Source: Chloroflexi bacterium UBA2235
GTDB lineage: Bacteria; Chloroflexota; UBA11872; UBA12225
Assembly: GCA_002347925.1 (NCBI GenBank)
Contig: DDYL01000135.1
Coordinates: forward strand, 11,382-23,393
DNA length: 12,012 bases
Direction: 5' to 3'
How positions within the stretch are numbered: the stretch's first letter is position 1; every line of letters starts with the position of its first letter. Below, one piece after another: positions 1 to 5,915 of this stretch. The notes beneath the pieces were generated by a model. That model was not told the DNA's origin and searched no databases. It was given only the letters and a program-made list of their open reading frames with translations. A program made the position numbers and the translations under genes.

Positions 1-955
1 CCGCCGCCTCATGGGCGAGCGCTGCGTAGATGGGGATCCCCAGCACGATATTCAGCGGAAAGGTCAGGCCGAGCGACAACCCCACGTAGAGACCCGGTGT
101 CGCTTCCGGGACGGCGTGGCGCAGCGCCGCGGGAACGGCGATGTACGAAGCACTCGCAGACAGCACCATAAGCAGCATGGTCTCACCCGGTGGCAGGCCG
201 ACCGACAGGGCAAGTCCCAACGCAATCAGCGCGTGGATTGGTGGGGCGGCAAATGCGTAGACAAAGGCTTGCACCGGTGACCCGGCCAGGTTGCGGAGTT
301 GCATCGCCGCCACCGTCCCCATGTCGAGGAGGAAGAAACTGAGCATCCCCTTGAAAAGATCGATCGAGAACGGAGCCATCACCTTCTGGCCGGTCTCGCC
401 CGTCAGGATGCCGACAGCCATTGCCCCGACCAGCACGAGTTGCGACCCATCGGTCAGCGCGTGCCGAAGGCCCTCCTGCCACGTAGCCCCAACCATTTCG
501 GTCCCCGACCGGCGTCGCGCCCGATGGGCAAGCATGAGGGCGATCACGAGCGCCGGGGATTCCATGAGTGCCATCGCCGCCGCCATGTGCCCGCCGTACG
601 GGACACCCGCCTGGTCGAGGTACTGCGTTGCGGCGATGAAGGTGACCGCACTGACCGAGCCGTAGACGGCCGCCACGCCGATTGCTTCGAATTGTCCGAT
701 CGCCCGCCGCAGCGCCAGATAGCCGACGACGGGCACCGCAATCGCCATTGCCACGGCTAGCCCGAGACTGACGATGACCGTCTGGTCGATGCCACTCGCC
801 CGGATGGCGAAACCGCCCTTGAGACCGAGAGCCATCAACAGGTAAAGCGACAGGAACCGACCAACTTGGTCGGGGATCTGGAGATTGGACCGGACCAACC
901 CGGCAAACAACCCCACGACGAAGAAGAGAACGGCCGGGTCAAGGAAAACAGGCAT
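1..955 (-). CDS. SbtA-family sodium-dependent bicarbonate transport permease (3' end cut by window edge)
   Basis: Translating the minus strand from the ATG at 955 gives 318 codons with no stop before the left edge, so the C-terminus is missing. The family is about 320-370 residues long, so probably only a few residues are lost. The protein is almost wholly hydrophobic, with about ten membrane spans. It carries several signatures of the SbtA/PF05982 family: GLKGG at residues 44-48, YGSVSAVTF at 98-106, MALMESPA at 128-135, a TGE...DLFKG...LLDMG block at about 185-213, and ASASYIAVPAA at 267-277. Family knowledge: cyanobacterial SbtA is a Na+-dependent high-affinity bicarbonate importer in the inner membrane, regulated by the PII-like SbtB. 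Most members outside cyanobacteria are untested, so bicarbonate is only a family-based guess; another small anion is possible. A PII-like partner, if present, would lie beyond the left edge. No good Shine-Dalgarno precedes the ATG. An in-frame GTG lies 12 bases upstream, but the N-terminus from the ATG fits the family. The gene is 95 bp downstream of the DUF4188 gene and probably co-oriented with it in one transcript. Confidence 0.9.
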   Translation of the reverse strand, partial: MPVFLDPAVLFFVVGLFAGLVRSNLQIPDQVGRFLSLYLLMALGLKGGFAIRASGIDQTVIVSLGLAVAMAIAVPVVGYLALRRAIGQFEAIGVAAVYGSVSAVTFIAATQYLDQAGVPYGGHMAAAMALMESPALVIALMLAHRARRRSGTEMVGATWQEGLRHALTDGSQLVLVGAMAVGILTGETGQKVMAPFSIDLFKGMLSFFLLDMGTVAAMQLRNLAGSPVQAFVYAFAAPPIHALIALGLALSVGLPPGETMLLMVLSASASYIAVPAALRHAVPEATPGLYVGLSLGLTFPLNIVLGIPIYAALAHEAA

Positions 956-1050
956 TGCCCGAAACACTACACGGTCGCGCGAAAAACCACCGCCTCCACT
1001 CCCGTGCGCACGTCACGGCGGATTGGTGCCCACCAAGAGAGGGTATGCGG

Positions 1051-1548
1051 TCATGCGGGCGTGCCGGGTTCACCAGACTCGTGCAGGCGGTCGCGCGCGG
1101 TCTCCCGCCGTGCTTGCACCGGGATGGCGCCGGTGACTCCCGTGAGACCGAAGTCCGGGGGCATGTTGAAGTACAGCGACTCGGTCGCACCCGGAGCGAC
1201 CACATATGTCTCATGAAATAGGCCGACTGTTGAACCTGACTTCGATGCGGCGCGATAGAACTCAAGCCACGCGGGACGATGCTCGTACTCGTCGTTCCGC
1301 GCGTACCGTTCCAGATGTTCGAATGACTTCCAGTACTGCACGACGGCAATGGTGCGACCCCAAAGGCAAAATCGGGATGAGACCATGCCGAGACCCCGGT
1401 TTCGTTCCAACTCACGAATCATCCGGGGCATGGCCATAAAGGGCGGAAGCCAATCGGTAGGGCGCGCCCAGTCATGGACGTGCATGCCGATGATGAACAC
1501 GGCACCGCCCTTAGTCGGGTCAGCCATCAAGCGCGGTGGGATTGCCAT
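1051..1548 (-). CDS. DUF4188 family protein (monooxygenase-like)
   Basis: 165 residues from the ATG at 1548. Recognised as DUF4188 (PF13826) by its overall pattern: VFIIGMHVHDW at about residues 17-27, WLPPFMAMPRMIREL at 33-47, QYWKSFEHLERYAR at 71-84, RPAWLEFYR at 91-99, and FHETYVV at 111-117. The family is often annotated as monooxygenase-related because of a likely dimeric alpha/beta-barrel fold, but no reaction has been established to my knowledge, so I assign none. The reading frame stays open back to 1608. The start at 1548 is preferred because an AAGGGAGG Shine-Dalgarno lies 12 bases upstream and because the family-conserved part begins soon after it. No signal peptide or membrane span is visible, so it is probably cytosolic. 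It sits between the enolase-superfamily gene (271 bp away) and the SbtA-like gene (95 bp away). Nothing in it explains this association. Confidence 0.85.
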   Translation of the reverse strand: MAIPPRLMADPTKGGAVFIIGMHVHDWARPTDWLPPFMAMPRMIRELERNRGLGMVSSRFCLWGRTIAVVQYWKSFEHLERYARNDEYEHRPAWLEFYRAASKSGSTVGLFHETYVVAPGATESLYFNMPPDFGLTGVTGAIPVQARRETARDRLHESGEPGTPA

Positions 1549-1560
1549 AGTTATTCCAGT

Positions 1561-1568
1561 CCTCCCTT
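1561..1568 (-). promoter_or_regulatory. Ribosome binding site of the DUF4188 gene
   Basis: The minus strand reads AAGGGAGG, 12 bases before the ATG at 1548. It is the reason for choosing this start over the longer frame that opens at 1608. Confidence 0.6.
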
Positions 1569-1599
1569 GCGTGCCAATTACGTCTACCAAGACGCAATA

Positions 1600-1616
1600 C
1601 GCATGCACATCATGCG
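1600..1616. promoter_or_regulatory. Candidate operator palindrome upstream of the DUF4188 gene
   Basis: A perfect six-base inverted repeat, CGCATG-cacat-CATGCG, lies 51 bases upstream of the DUF4188 ATG. A 17 bp dyad of this size suits a dimeric helix-turn-helix repressor. No regulator gene is in the window, and a dyad this short can occur by chance. Confidence 0.3.
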
Positions 1617-1819
1617 CGAATTGACCGTCGCGAAGCGTATATACATCGGGAGCGATGGGGCGGGTTCAGATGTAATCAACGTTTACTTTACGGCACTCAT
1701 GCGCAGAAGGCCAGTCTGGGACAGCGTACCCGTCCACCCAGTTCGCCATGATCCGGGGAAATCCCTGGGATGGGAGTGGTTGGCGAGGGGGCCCCTGACT
1801 ACCCGAGCACTGCGCGACG

Positions 1820-3028
1820 TCAGATCCAGTCGATCTCGTCGAGGCAGAGTTCCCGGAACACATCCCGGTTGAACGAAACCCCAAGTCCCGGCACGTCCGC
1901 AAGATCCATGAACCCATCCACCGGGCGCAATGGGGTCTCCACCAGTGCGTTGGCGAGGGGGGTCGTGCGGAATGACTGCGGGTATTCGCACAACAGGAAG
2001 TTCGGCGTCGCCGCCGCCAAGTGCAGGCCCGCCGCCAAATGAATCGGCGTGGAGATGCTCGCGTGGACGCACCACCGGACGTTATGCAAGTCCGCAATGA
2101 GTGCGATCTTCCGACCCTCGGAAATGCCTCCCGCACGGCACACATCGGGCAGGATCACATCGGCAGCCCGCTTGCGGAACTTGTCGAGGAACTGCCAGCG
2201 GTTGCACTCGGTCTCACCATTCGCCACCGGAATGTCCAGGGTCTGGCACAGGGCCGCATATCCATCCACGTCTTCCGGGGGCAGCGGATCCTCGAACCAG
2301 CCCGCGCCGGCCCGTTCCAACCGCCGTCCGGCAGCCACGGCCGTGCGCGCGTCGTACACACCGTGCGCATCGACCAGGACATCCGCGTCACCCCGGACCG
2401 CCTCAATCACCGCCTCGACACCATCGAGATCCTCGTCGAGTGGACCGCGACCGACCGATAGTTTCATCGCGGTGTATCCCTCGGCGACAAACCCTCGCGC
2501 TGCCCGGATCCGGTCATCCACCGTCGCCCCAGGCACTCCAGACAAGTAGCACGGAATGTGCGTCGAGTACGGGCCACCAAGCAGCCGGTAGACCGGTTGC
2601 CCAAGCGCCTTGCCGGCCAGATCCCACAGTGCGATGTCGATTCCCGCAATGGCTTCCAGCATCACGCCGGTGCCGTAGCCACGCAGGCGCATGCTCGCGT
2701 ACAGGGCATCCCAGATTGCATCGATCGCCAAGGGGTCGCGACCGATCAGCTGCGGGGCGAACAGGTCGGTTATCAGCGCCTGCGCGACCCGGGGAATCGG
2801 TGGCGAGTGCGCCTCGCCCCATCCCACCAGTCCGTCGTCGGTCACGATCCGGACCAGCAGTACCTCGGCCTGTGCCGGATAGACGCACAGGTGGCGCCCA
2901 TCGTTCCGTGCGAGGGCCCGGGGGCGGGAGCTTCCCGATGCCTCGACCGTCGCCGCCCGTAATCCGGCACTTCCCTCGTAATCCCGCTGTGCCACAACCC
3001 TGAACGATTCAACGCGTGCGATCTTCAT
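1820..3028 (-). CDS. Mandelate racemase/muconate lactonizing enzyme family protein (enolase superfamily)
   Basis: 402 residues from the ATG at 3028. The N-terminal capping domain covers about residues 1-145 (IxVxTDDGLVGWGEAHS at 60-75, GIDIALWDLAGKALGQPVYRLLGG at 129-152). The (beta/alpha)8 barrel covers about 150-385. Likely Mg2+ ligands by alignment to the family are D220, E246 and E272. D295 and H322 form the expected Asp-His dyad, and E348 matches the late-barrel Glu. The usual KxK base motif is K189-L-S191 here, so the second Lys is replaced by Ser and H322 is probably the main base. The family abstracts a proton alpha to a carboxylate, giving racemases, cycloisomerases and acid-sugar dehydratases. 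A dehydratase or H-dependent enzyme fits better than a two-base racemase, but the substrate cannot be read from sequence. The frame remains open to 3250, but those 74 extra residues are low-complexity Gly/Ala/Arg and include the intergenic repeats. MKIARVESF is a typical family N-terminus. The ATG has only a weak ribosome binding site. Confidence 0.9.
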   Translation of the reverse strand: MKIARVESFRVVAQRDYEGSAGLRAATVEASGSSRPRALARNDGRHLCVYPAQAEVLLVRIVTDDGLVGWGEAHSPPIPRVAQALITDLFAPQLIGRDPLAIDAIWDALYASMRLRGYGTGVMLEAIAGIDIALWDLAGKALGQPVYRLLGGPYSTHIPCYLSGVPGATVDDRIRAARGFVAEGYTAMKLSVGRGPLDEDLDGVEAVIEAVRGDADVLVDAHGVYDARTAVAAGRRLERAGAGWFEDPLPPEDVDGYAALCQTLDIPVANGETECNRWQFLDKFRKRAADVILPDVCRAGGISEGRKIALIADLHNVRWCVHASISTPIHLAAGLHLAAATPNFLLCEYPQSFRTTPLANALVETPLRPVDGFMDLADVPGLGVSFNRDVFRELCLDEIDWI

Positions 3029-3060
3029 GCCCGGTAGTGTGCCCGATCCACCCGACGCCG

Positions 3061-3163
3061 GTCTCCCACTCACATTGGGGTTACCACCGCGAAGACCGTC
3101 TGCCACCCTCGCCCCATTAGGGATCACCATCGCTACGGCAGTCTGCCACCCACGCCCCCTGGG
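3061..3163. repeat. Imperfect tandem 43 bp repeat with a third core copy
   Basis: Positions 3077-3119 and 3120-3162 align without gaps at a 43-base offset, with about three quarters of positions identical. The best-conserved part is GTCTGCCACCC at 3098-3108 and 3141-3151, followed by a CGCCCC block in both copies. A degenerate copy of the core, GTCTCCCACTC, lies at 3061-3071. The array sits entirely between phnX and the enolase-superfamily gene, 33-135 bases upstream of the latter's start. It may be a set of regulator sites, as the spacing (37 and 43 bases) is close to four helical turns, or simply a local duplication. Confidence 0.6.
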
Positions 3164-3166
3164 AGC

Positions 3167-3184
3167 GCCGGCGCCGTCGCCGGC
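3167..3184. terminator. GC-only stem-loop after phnX
   Basis: GCCGGCG and CGCCGGC form a perfect seven-pair stem around a four-base loop, 26 bases beyond the phnX stop on the minus strand. There is no T-rich tail, so it is either a weak or factor-assisted terminator or an RNA-stabilising end. In sequence this GC-rich, some pairing is expected by chance. Confidence 0.4.
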
Positions 3185-3209
3185 CCGGTTCCCGATCGCC
3201 CGAACGTTG

Positions 3210-4073
3210 TCACCCTCCCGGGCGTTCGCCACACCACAGCCGGTGACCAATCTCGTCGATCACGGGCAGTAGGTCGGCCACCGTGTCAATCGTGAAGTCC
3301 GGCCTCGCCCTCGCAAGTGCAGCACTCGAGCGATCACGGACTTCCTGGCGCCCGCGATCATCAAGCGCGTCCCACTCCGCGCGCGTCAACCCGGCCGCGT
3401 TGCCACTCGCCAGGATGCCAACGGTCCATGCCCCAGCGTCCCGTCCCTCCAGAAGGCCCGGCACGGTGTCGTCCACCTTCACCGCCGACCAAGCGGGCCA
3501 CACCCCGAGTTCGATCAGGCATCGCCACATCCCCAACGGCGTCGGACGGGTCACCGGCAAGTCGTCGGCGCACACCATCGCGTCAGGCACGAACCCTTGC
3601 GATGCCACAAGATCGGTGATGGCAGCCATCACAATGCGTGGGTAGCCGGTTGTCGATCCGATCCGGATCCCACGCCTGCGCAGGGCATCCACCACCGACA
3701 CCACGCCCGCGATGACGTCGGCATGCGCACGCACCGCCATCACTTGCCGGGGCGTGAACGCTTCGTACAGTCTGTCAACCGCCGACTCATCAAATGCCGA
3801 CCCATGGATCTCCCGCCATGCCTCGGCCACCCGCGCCATCATCCCGATTGTCCGGATGTGGTCACTCTTGGGCAGACCCATCGGCGCACGTGCCTCGGCC
3901 TCGGTCACCGGGACGCCCTGCGCACTGAATGTCTCCACGAACGTCATTGCCGGCGCCCGGCTACCAAAATCGACCACCGTCCCGGCCCAGTCGAACACCA
4001 CCGCCCGCACTCCGGGAACGGGATGGTCATCGGGTCGACGGGAGACAGGGTGAGGCGCAATCGTCCCAATCAC
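3210..4073 (-). CDS. phnX: Phosphonoacetaldehyde hydrolase (phosphonatase)
   Basis: HAD-superfamily hydrolase that splits the C-P bond of phosphonoacetaldehyde to acetaldehyde and phosphate in the cytosol (EC 3.11.1.1). Numbering from the GTG at 4073 (287 residues): the nucleophile motif VVFDWAGTVVDFGS starts at about residue 25, with catalytic Asp28. MGLPKSDHIRTIG holds the Schiff-base Lys69, which marks true phosphonatases. GSTTGYPR is at about 139-146, and KVDDTVPG at about 199-206 supplies the acidic Mg2+ ligands. Length is close to the usual 260-280 residues, with a short extra N-terminus. The start is not certain: the GTG at 4073 forms a GTGA overlap with the upstream stop and has GGGGG nine bases before it, while an in-frame TTG lies at 4079. 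The overlap implies translational coupling to the FAD oxidoreductase, which should supply its substrate. The dedicated Lys makes the paralogous PhnX-like (TIGR03351) group unlikely. Confidence 0.93.
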   Translation of the reverse strand: MIGTIAPHPVSRRPDDHPVPGVRAVVFDWAGTVVDFGSRAPAMTFVETFSAQGVPVTEAEARAPMGLPKSDHIRTIGMMARVAEAWREIHGSAFDESAVDRLYEAFTPRQVMAVRAHADVIAGVVSVVDALRRRGIRIGSTTGYPRIVMAAITDLVASQGFVPDAMVCADDLPVTRPTPLGMWRCLIELGVWPAWSAVKVDDTVPGLLEGRDAGAWTVGILASGNAAGLTRAEWDALDDRGRQEVRDRSSAALARARPDFTIDTVADLLPVIDEIGHRLWCGERPGG

Positions 4074-5194
4074 CGCCAACCCCCGAACACGTCCTCGGCC
4101 AGGCCGAATGCCGTACTCGCACCCGTGCCACTCGTAACCACCACCACCCGCACCCGGTCATCCGGCGCCACCACTAGGGCGTCCGACGGCCCACCCACCG
4201 GATAGACCCCCGTCCACCGCTCCACCACCTCGCACGAGGCCAGATCGACCGTCTCATGCAGATGGCAAAGGATGATCCGGTCAACGTCTTCCGATGCGAA
4301 GGGCAGGGGCGACACGGCGTCGTGGTGCGAATCGCCGACCACGAGAGTGCCGTCGGCACTTTGCACAACGATCAGGTGGATGCCATTCGCCAACGCATCA
4401 CCCGCCTCGGTCTCCAGCCTGGCCCGCAGGGCGACCGACTCCGGCAGGTCGGCGTAGCCCCGATACCGCACCAGGCTCAGGTCACCCATCACCGGTGCGG
4501 TCAGGTGGAACCCCACCGGAGGACGGACCCGCAGCATTTGCAGTTGCGTGAGGCGCAGGTCGAATGGCGCAAGCCACGTGCGTGCCACACCGGTCAGCAC
4601 CGTCCCCGGACAGACAACCACGCGCGACGCCTTGATCACTCCAGTCACGGTCCGCAGGCCATCGGGTGTCACGTCAAGGACGGTTTCACCCCACCGGAAC
4701 GTCACGCCGTGGGCTTCGGCAAGCCAACTTGCGAGGCGCGGCACTGCCTCACGCGACTCAACCCGAAGTTCGTGGGGCGAATGCATGGCACCCACCGCAC
4801 GATCCATCCGCAGTTCCGGCGCCCGGTGGCTAACGTCGGACGCCACTGCAAGTTCACACCCATGGCCCATCGGCGTGCGAGCGAACGCCTCAAGGACCGT
4901 CCACGCCTCGGGCCGGTGCGCGGTAAGCCAAAGGCCTCTCTGGAGGATCGGTATCCCGGCGAGGGGCGCAACCTCCTCCCAGACATCCCGTGACCGCATC
5001 GCCCGTCGCCAGGTGTCGCCCGCCCCTTGCCCGGAAACGGTGATGAACCCGAAGTTCCTTATGGAAGCTCCGACGCACCGGTCATCACGGTCAATCACCA
5101 CCACTCGCCAACCACGCCTCGCCGCAACAAGTGCGTGCGCAAGTCCCACAATCCCCGCACCCACCACCGCAAGGTCGAATATGTCTCCCGGCAT
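4070..5194 (-). CDS. FAD-dependent oxidoreductase of the phosphonate-cluster type (TIGR03364-like), probable aminophosphonate oxidase
   Basis: DAO-fold flavoenzyme (PF01266). From the ATG at 5194 (374 residues) it has the dinucleotide-binding motif VVGAGIVGLAHAL at about residues 10-22, ending in an acidic residue after the second strand (VVVIDRD). It also has GASIRNFGFITVSGQ at about 42-56, typical of TIGR03364, and a C-terminal FAD-contacting block VVVTSGTGASTAFGLAED near 349-366. Family knowledge: TIGR03364 members recur beside phosphonatase or PhnX-like genes, and related flavoenzymes from such clusters have been reported to oxidise 2-aminoethylphosphonate or its N-methyl forms. Inference: it oxidatively releases the amine to give phosphonoacetaldehyde for the overlapping PhnX, replacing the PhnW transaminase. 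An in-frame GTG at 5206 would add four residues. Both starts have poor ribosome sites; a GGTGG lies ten bases before the ATG. The gene is divergent from the Met/His-rich membrane-protein gene, with about 120 bases between starts. A general D-amino acid or sarcosine oxidase is the alternative. Confidence 0.85.
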   Translation of the reverse strand: MPGDIFDLAVVGAGIVGLAHALVAARRGWRVVVIDRDDRCVGASIRNFGFITVSGQGAGDTWRRAMRSRDVWEEVAPLAGIPILQRGLWLTAHRPEAWTVLEAFARTPMGHGCELAVASDVSHRAPELRMDRAVGAMHSPHELRVESREAVPRLASWLAEAHGVTFRWGETVLDVTPDGLRTVTGVIKASRVVVCPGTVLTGVARTWLAPFDLRLTQLQMLRVRPPVGFHLTAPVMGDLSLVRYRGYADLPESVALRARLETEAGDALANGIHLIVVQSADGTLVVGDSHHDAVSPLPFASEDVDRIILCHLHETVDLASCEVVERWTGVYPVGGPSDALVVAPDDRVRVVVVTSGTGASTAFGLAEDVFGGWR

Positions 5195-5313
5195 GATGCG
5201 TGCCACCGTATCACGGTCACGTATCCTCGCCCGGAGACACGGTTTTCCCGCCGGCGGTCAAGATCAGGGAATCCCCCACCGACCCGTTCACGCACATGGG
5301 ATACCGTAATGAC
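5195..5313. promoter_or_regulatory. Divergent promoter region
   Basis: This gap separates the divergent starts of the FAD oxidoreductase and the plus-strand membrane-protein gene, so it should hold promoters for both. A short direct repeat of GTATC lies at 5207-5211 and 5220-5224, within CACCGTATC and CACGTATC. On the plus strand, TACCGT (5302-5307) fits a loose TAnnnT -10 element just six bases before the ATG at 5314, which would give a leaderless transcript. No good -35 accompanies it, so the exact promoters remain uncertain. Confidence 0.4.
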
Positions 5314-5811
5314 ATGAAACGTCTGATACAGCACTACCTGGAGATGGTCGTTGCCATGTTTGCCGGCATGATGGCCTGGGGAAGGCTAAGCGCCATGCTT
5401 TTCGGCGAGGGTGGAGCGATGGGCATGCACGCGTCAATGCATGGCACGCAAGTGATCGCCACCGAACAATCGGTCATGTCACAGATCGGTGGAATCACCG
5501 CGATGGACCTGTCGATGATCGTCCCGATGGTGCTGTGGATGCGCTACCGGGGGCACTCGTGGCGCCACGGTGCCGAGATGTCGGCCGCGATGGTCGTGCC
5601 AGCCATTCCGGTCTATGCGGCTGAACTGATCTGGCCCGGAACGTTCGGACCGATGTCAGCGATGTGGAGCCACGGGGCGATGCTTCTGGGCATGGCCGCC
5701 CTCATGATCGCCCAACGCGACATGTACGCCGGTCACGACCACGCACACGCATCGGCGACCCCGGCAGATGCAACCGCCGCACCTGACGCCACGCCGAAGT
5801 TCACCCACTGA
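5314..5811 (+). CDS. Met/His-rich four-helix integral membrane protein
   Basis: 165 residues from the ATG at 5314, with 22 Met (13%) and 10 His. Four hydrophobic segments are visible, at about residues 8-30, 57-76, 87-107 and 112-134. A loop at 36-43 reads MGMHASMH. After the last span comes a soluble tail with HDHAHA at 141-146 and an Ala/Pro/Thr stretch ending in His. The pattern HYLEM..AM..GM, PM.LWMRYRGHSW, AEM.AAM..P resembles small conserved membrane proteins of unknown function seen in Actinobacteria and Chloroflexota, some mis-annotated as flagellar proteins. I do not know an established role. The clustered Met and His residues would suit binding of a soft metal such as copper, but this is inference. 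The frame is open back to 5200, but the upstream residues are hydrophilic and overlap the divergent gene. No Shine-Dalgarno precedes 5314, and an in-frame ATG at 5296 is an alternative. It is the only plus-strand gene here. Confidence 0.75.
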   Translation: MKRLIQHYLEMVVAMFAGMMAWGRLSAMLFGEGGAMGMHASMHGTQVIATEQSVMSQIGGITAMDLSMIVPMVLWMRYRGHSWRHGAEMSAAMVVPAIPVYAAELIWPGTFGPMSAMWSHGAMLLGMAALMIAQRDMYAGHDHAHASATPADATAAPDATPKFTH

Positions 5812-5815
5812 AACC

Positions 5816-5849
5816 GCCCCGGGTTGCCGACACACCGGCCACCCGGGGC
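5816..5849. terminator. Hairpin between convergent genes
   Basis: GCCCCGGGT (5816-5824) pairs perfectly with ACCCGGGGC (5841-5849). After one mismatch, an inner GCCG/CGGC stem (5826-5829 with 5836-5839) extends the helix, leaving a six-base loop. It begins five bases past the stop of the plus-strand gene and lies 67 bases past the stop of the convergent amidohydrolase gene. This placement suits a bidirectional terminator. Neither strand has a clear T-run, so it may work with Rho or as an mRNA 3' end stabiliser. Confidence 0.6.
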
Positions 5850-5915
5850 AGTGGACCGCAGCGAAGCGACTATGAACATGGGGTGGCGGGATGGCGCTCA
5901 GATCCGCGTCGCCGC

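Larger units (their letters stand above)
1549..1819. other. Intergenic region between enolase-superfamily gene and DUF4188 gene
   Basis: 271 bases with no convincing coding frame on either strand. It holds an imperfect stem-loop at 1716-1741 (CTGGGAC pairing with GTC and CCCAG around a two-base bulge). This lies about 80 bases past the enolase-superfamily stop and is a possible terminator or processing site. It also holds an AT-rich TATATA patch near 1639-1644 and a CGCATG-5-CATGCG palindrome at 1600-1616. A minus-strand promoter for the DUF4188 gene is expected here, but I found no well-spaced -35/-10 pair. Confidence 0.5.

Noticed and set aside
1779..1962. 13-base repeat GTTGGCGAGGGGG at about 1779 and 1949
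   Set aside because: One copy lies within coding DNA of the enolase-superfamily gene. A GC-rich 13-mer pair of this sort is not enough to claim a mobile element or recombination site.
2101..3003. Long plus-strand open frame (about 300 codons)
   Set aside because: It is antisense to the enolase-superfamily gene, is dominated by Arg, Pro and Ser, and has no recognisable domain. It is a frame shadow typical of high-GC DNA.
3061..3163. CRISPR array
   Set aside because: Only two diverged 43-base units are present, with no constant repeat and variable spacer pattern and no cas genes.
3029..3250. Upstream extension of the enolase-superfamily frame by 74 codons
   Set aside because: The translation is low-complexity Gly/Ala/Arg, runs through the 43 bp repeats and into the phnX 3' end, and precedes a normal family N-terminus at 3028.
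4548..5309. Plus-strand open frame of about 253 codons
   Set aside because: It lies antisense to the FAD oxidoreductase gene, is Arg/Ser/Thr-rich and resembles no family. The minus strand carries a clear flavoenzyme.
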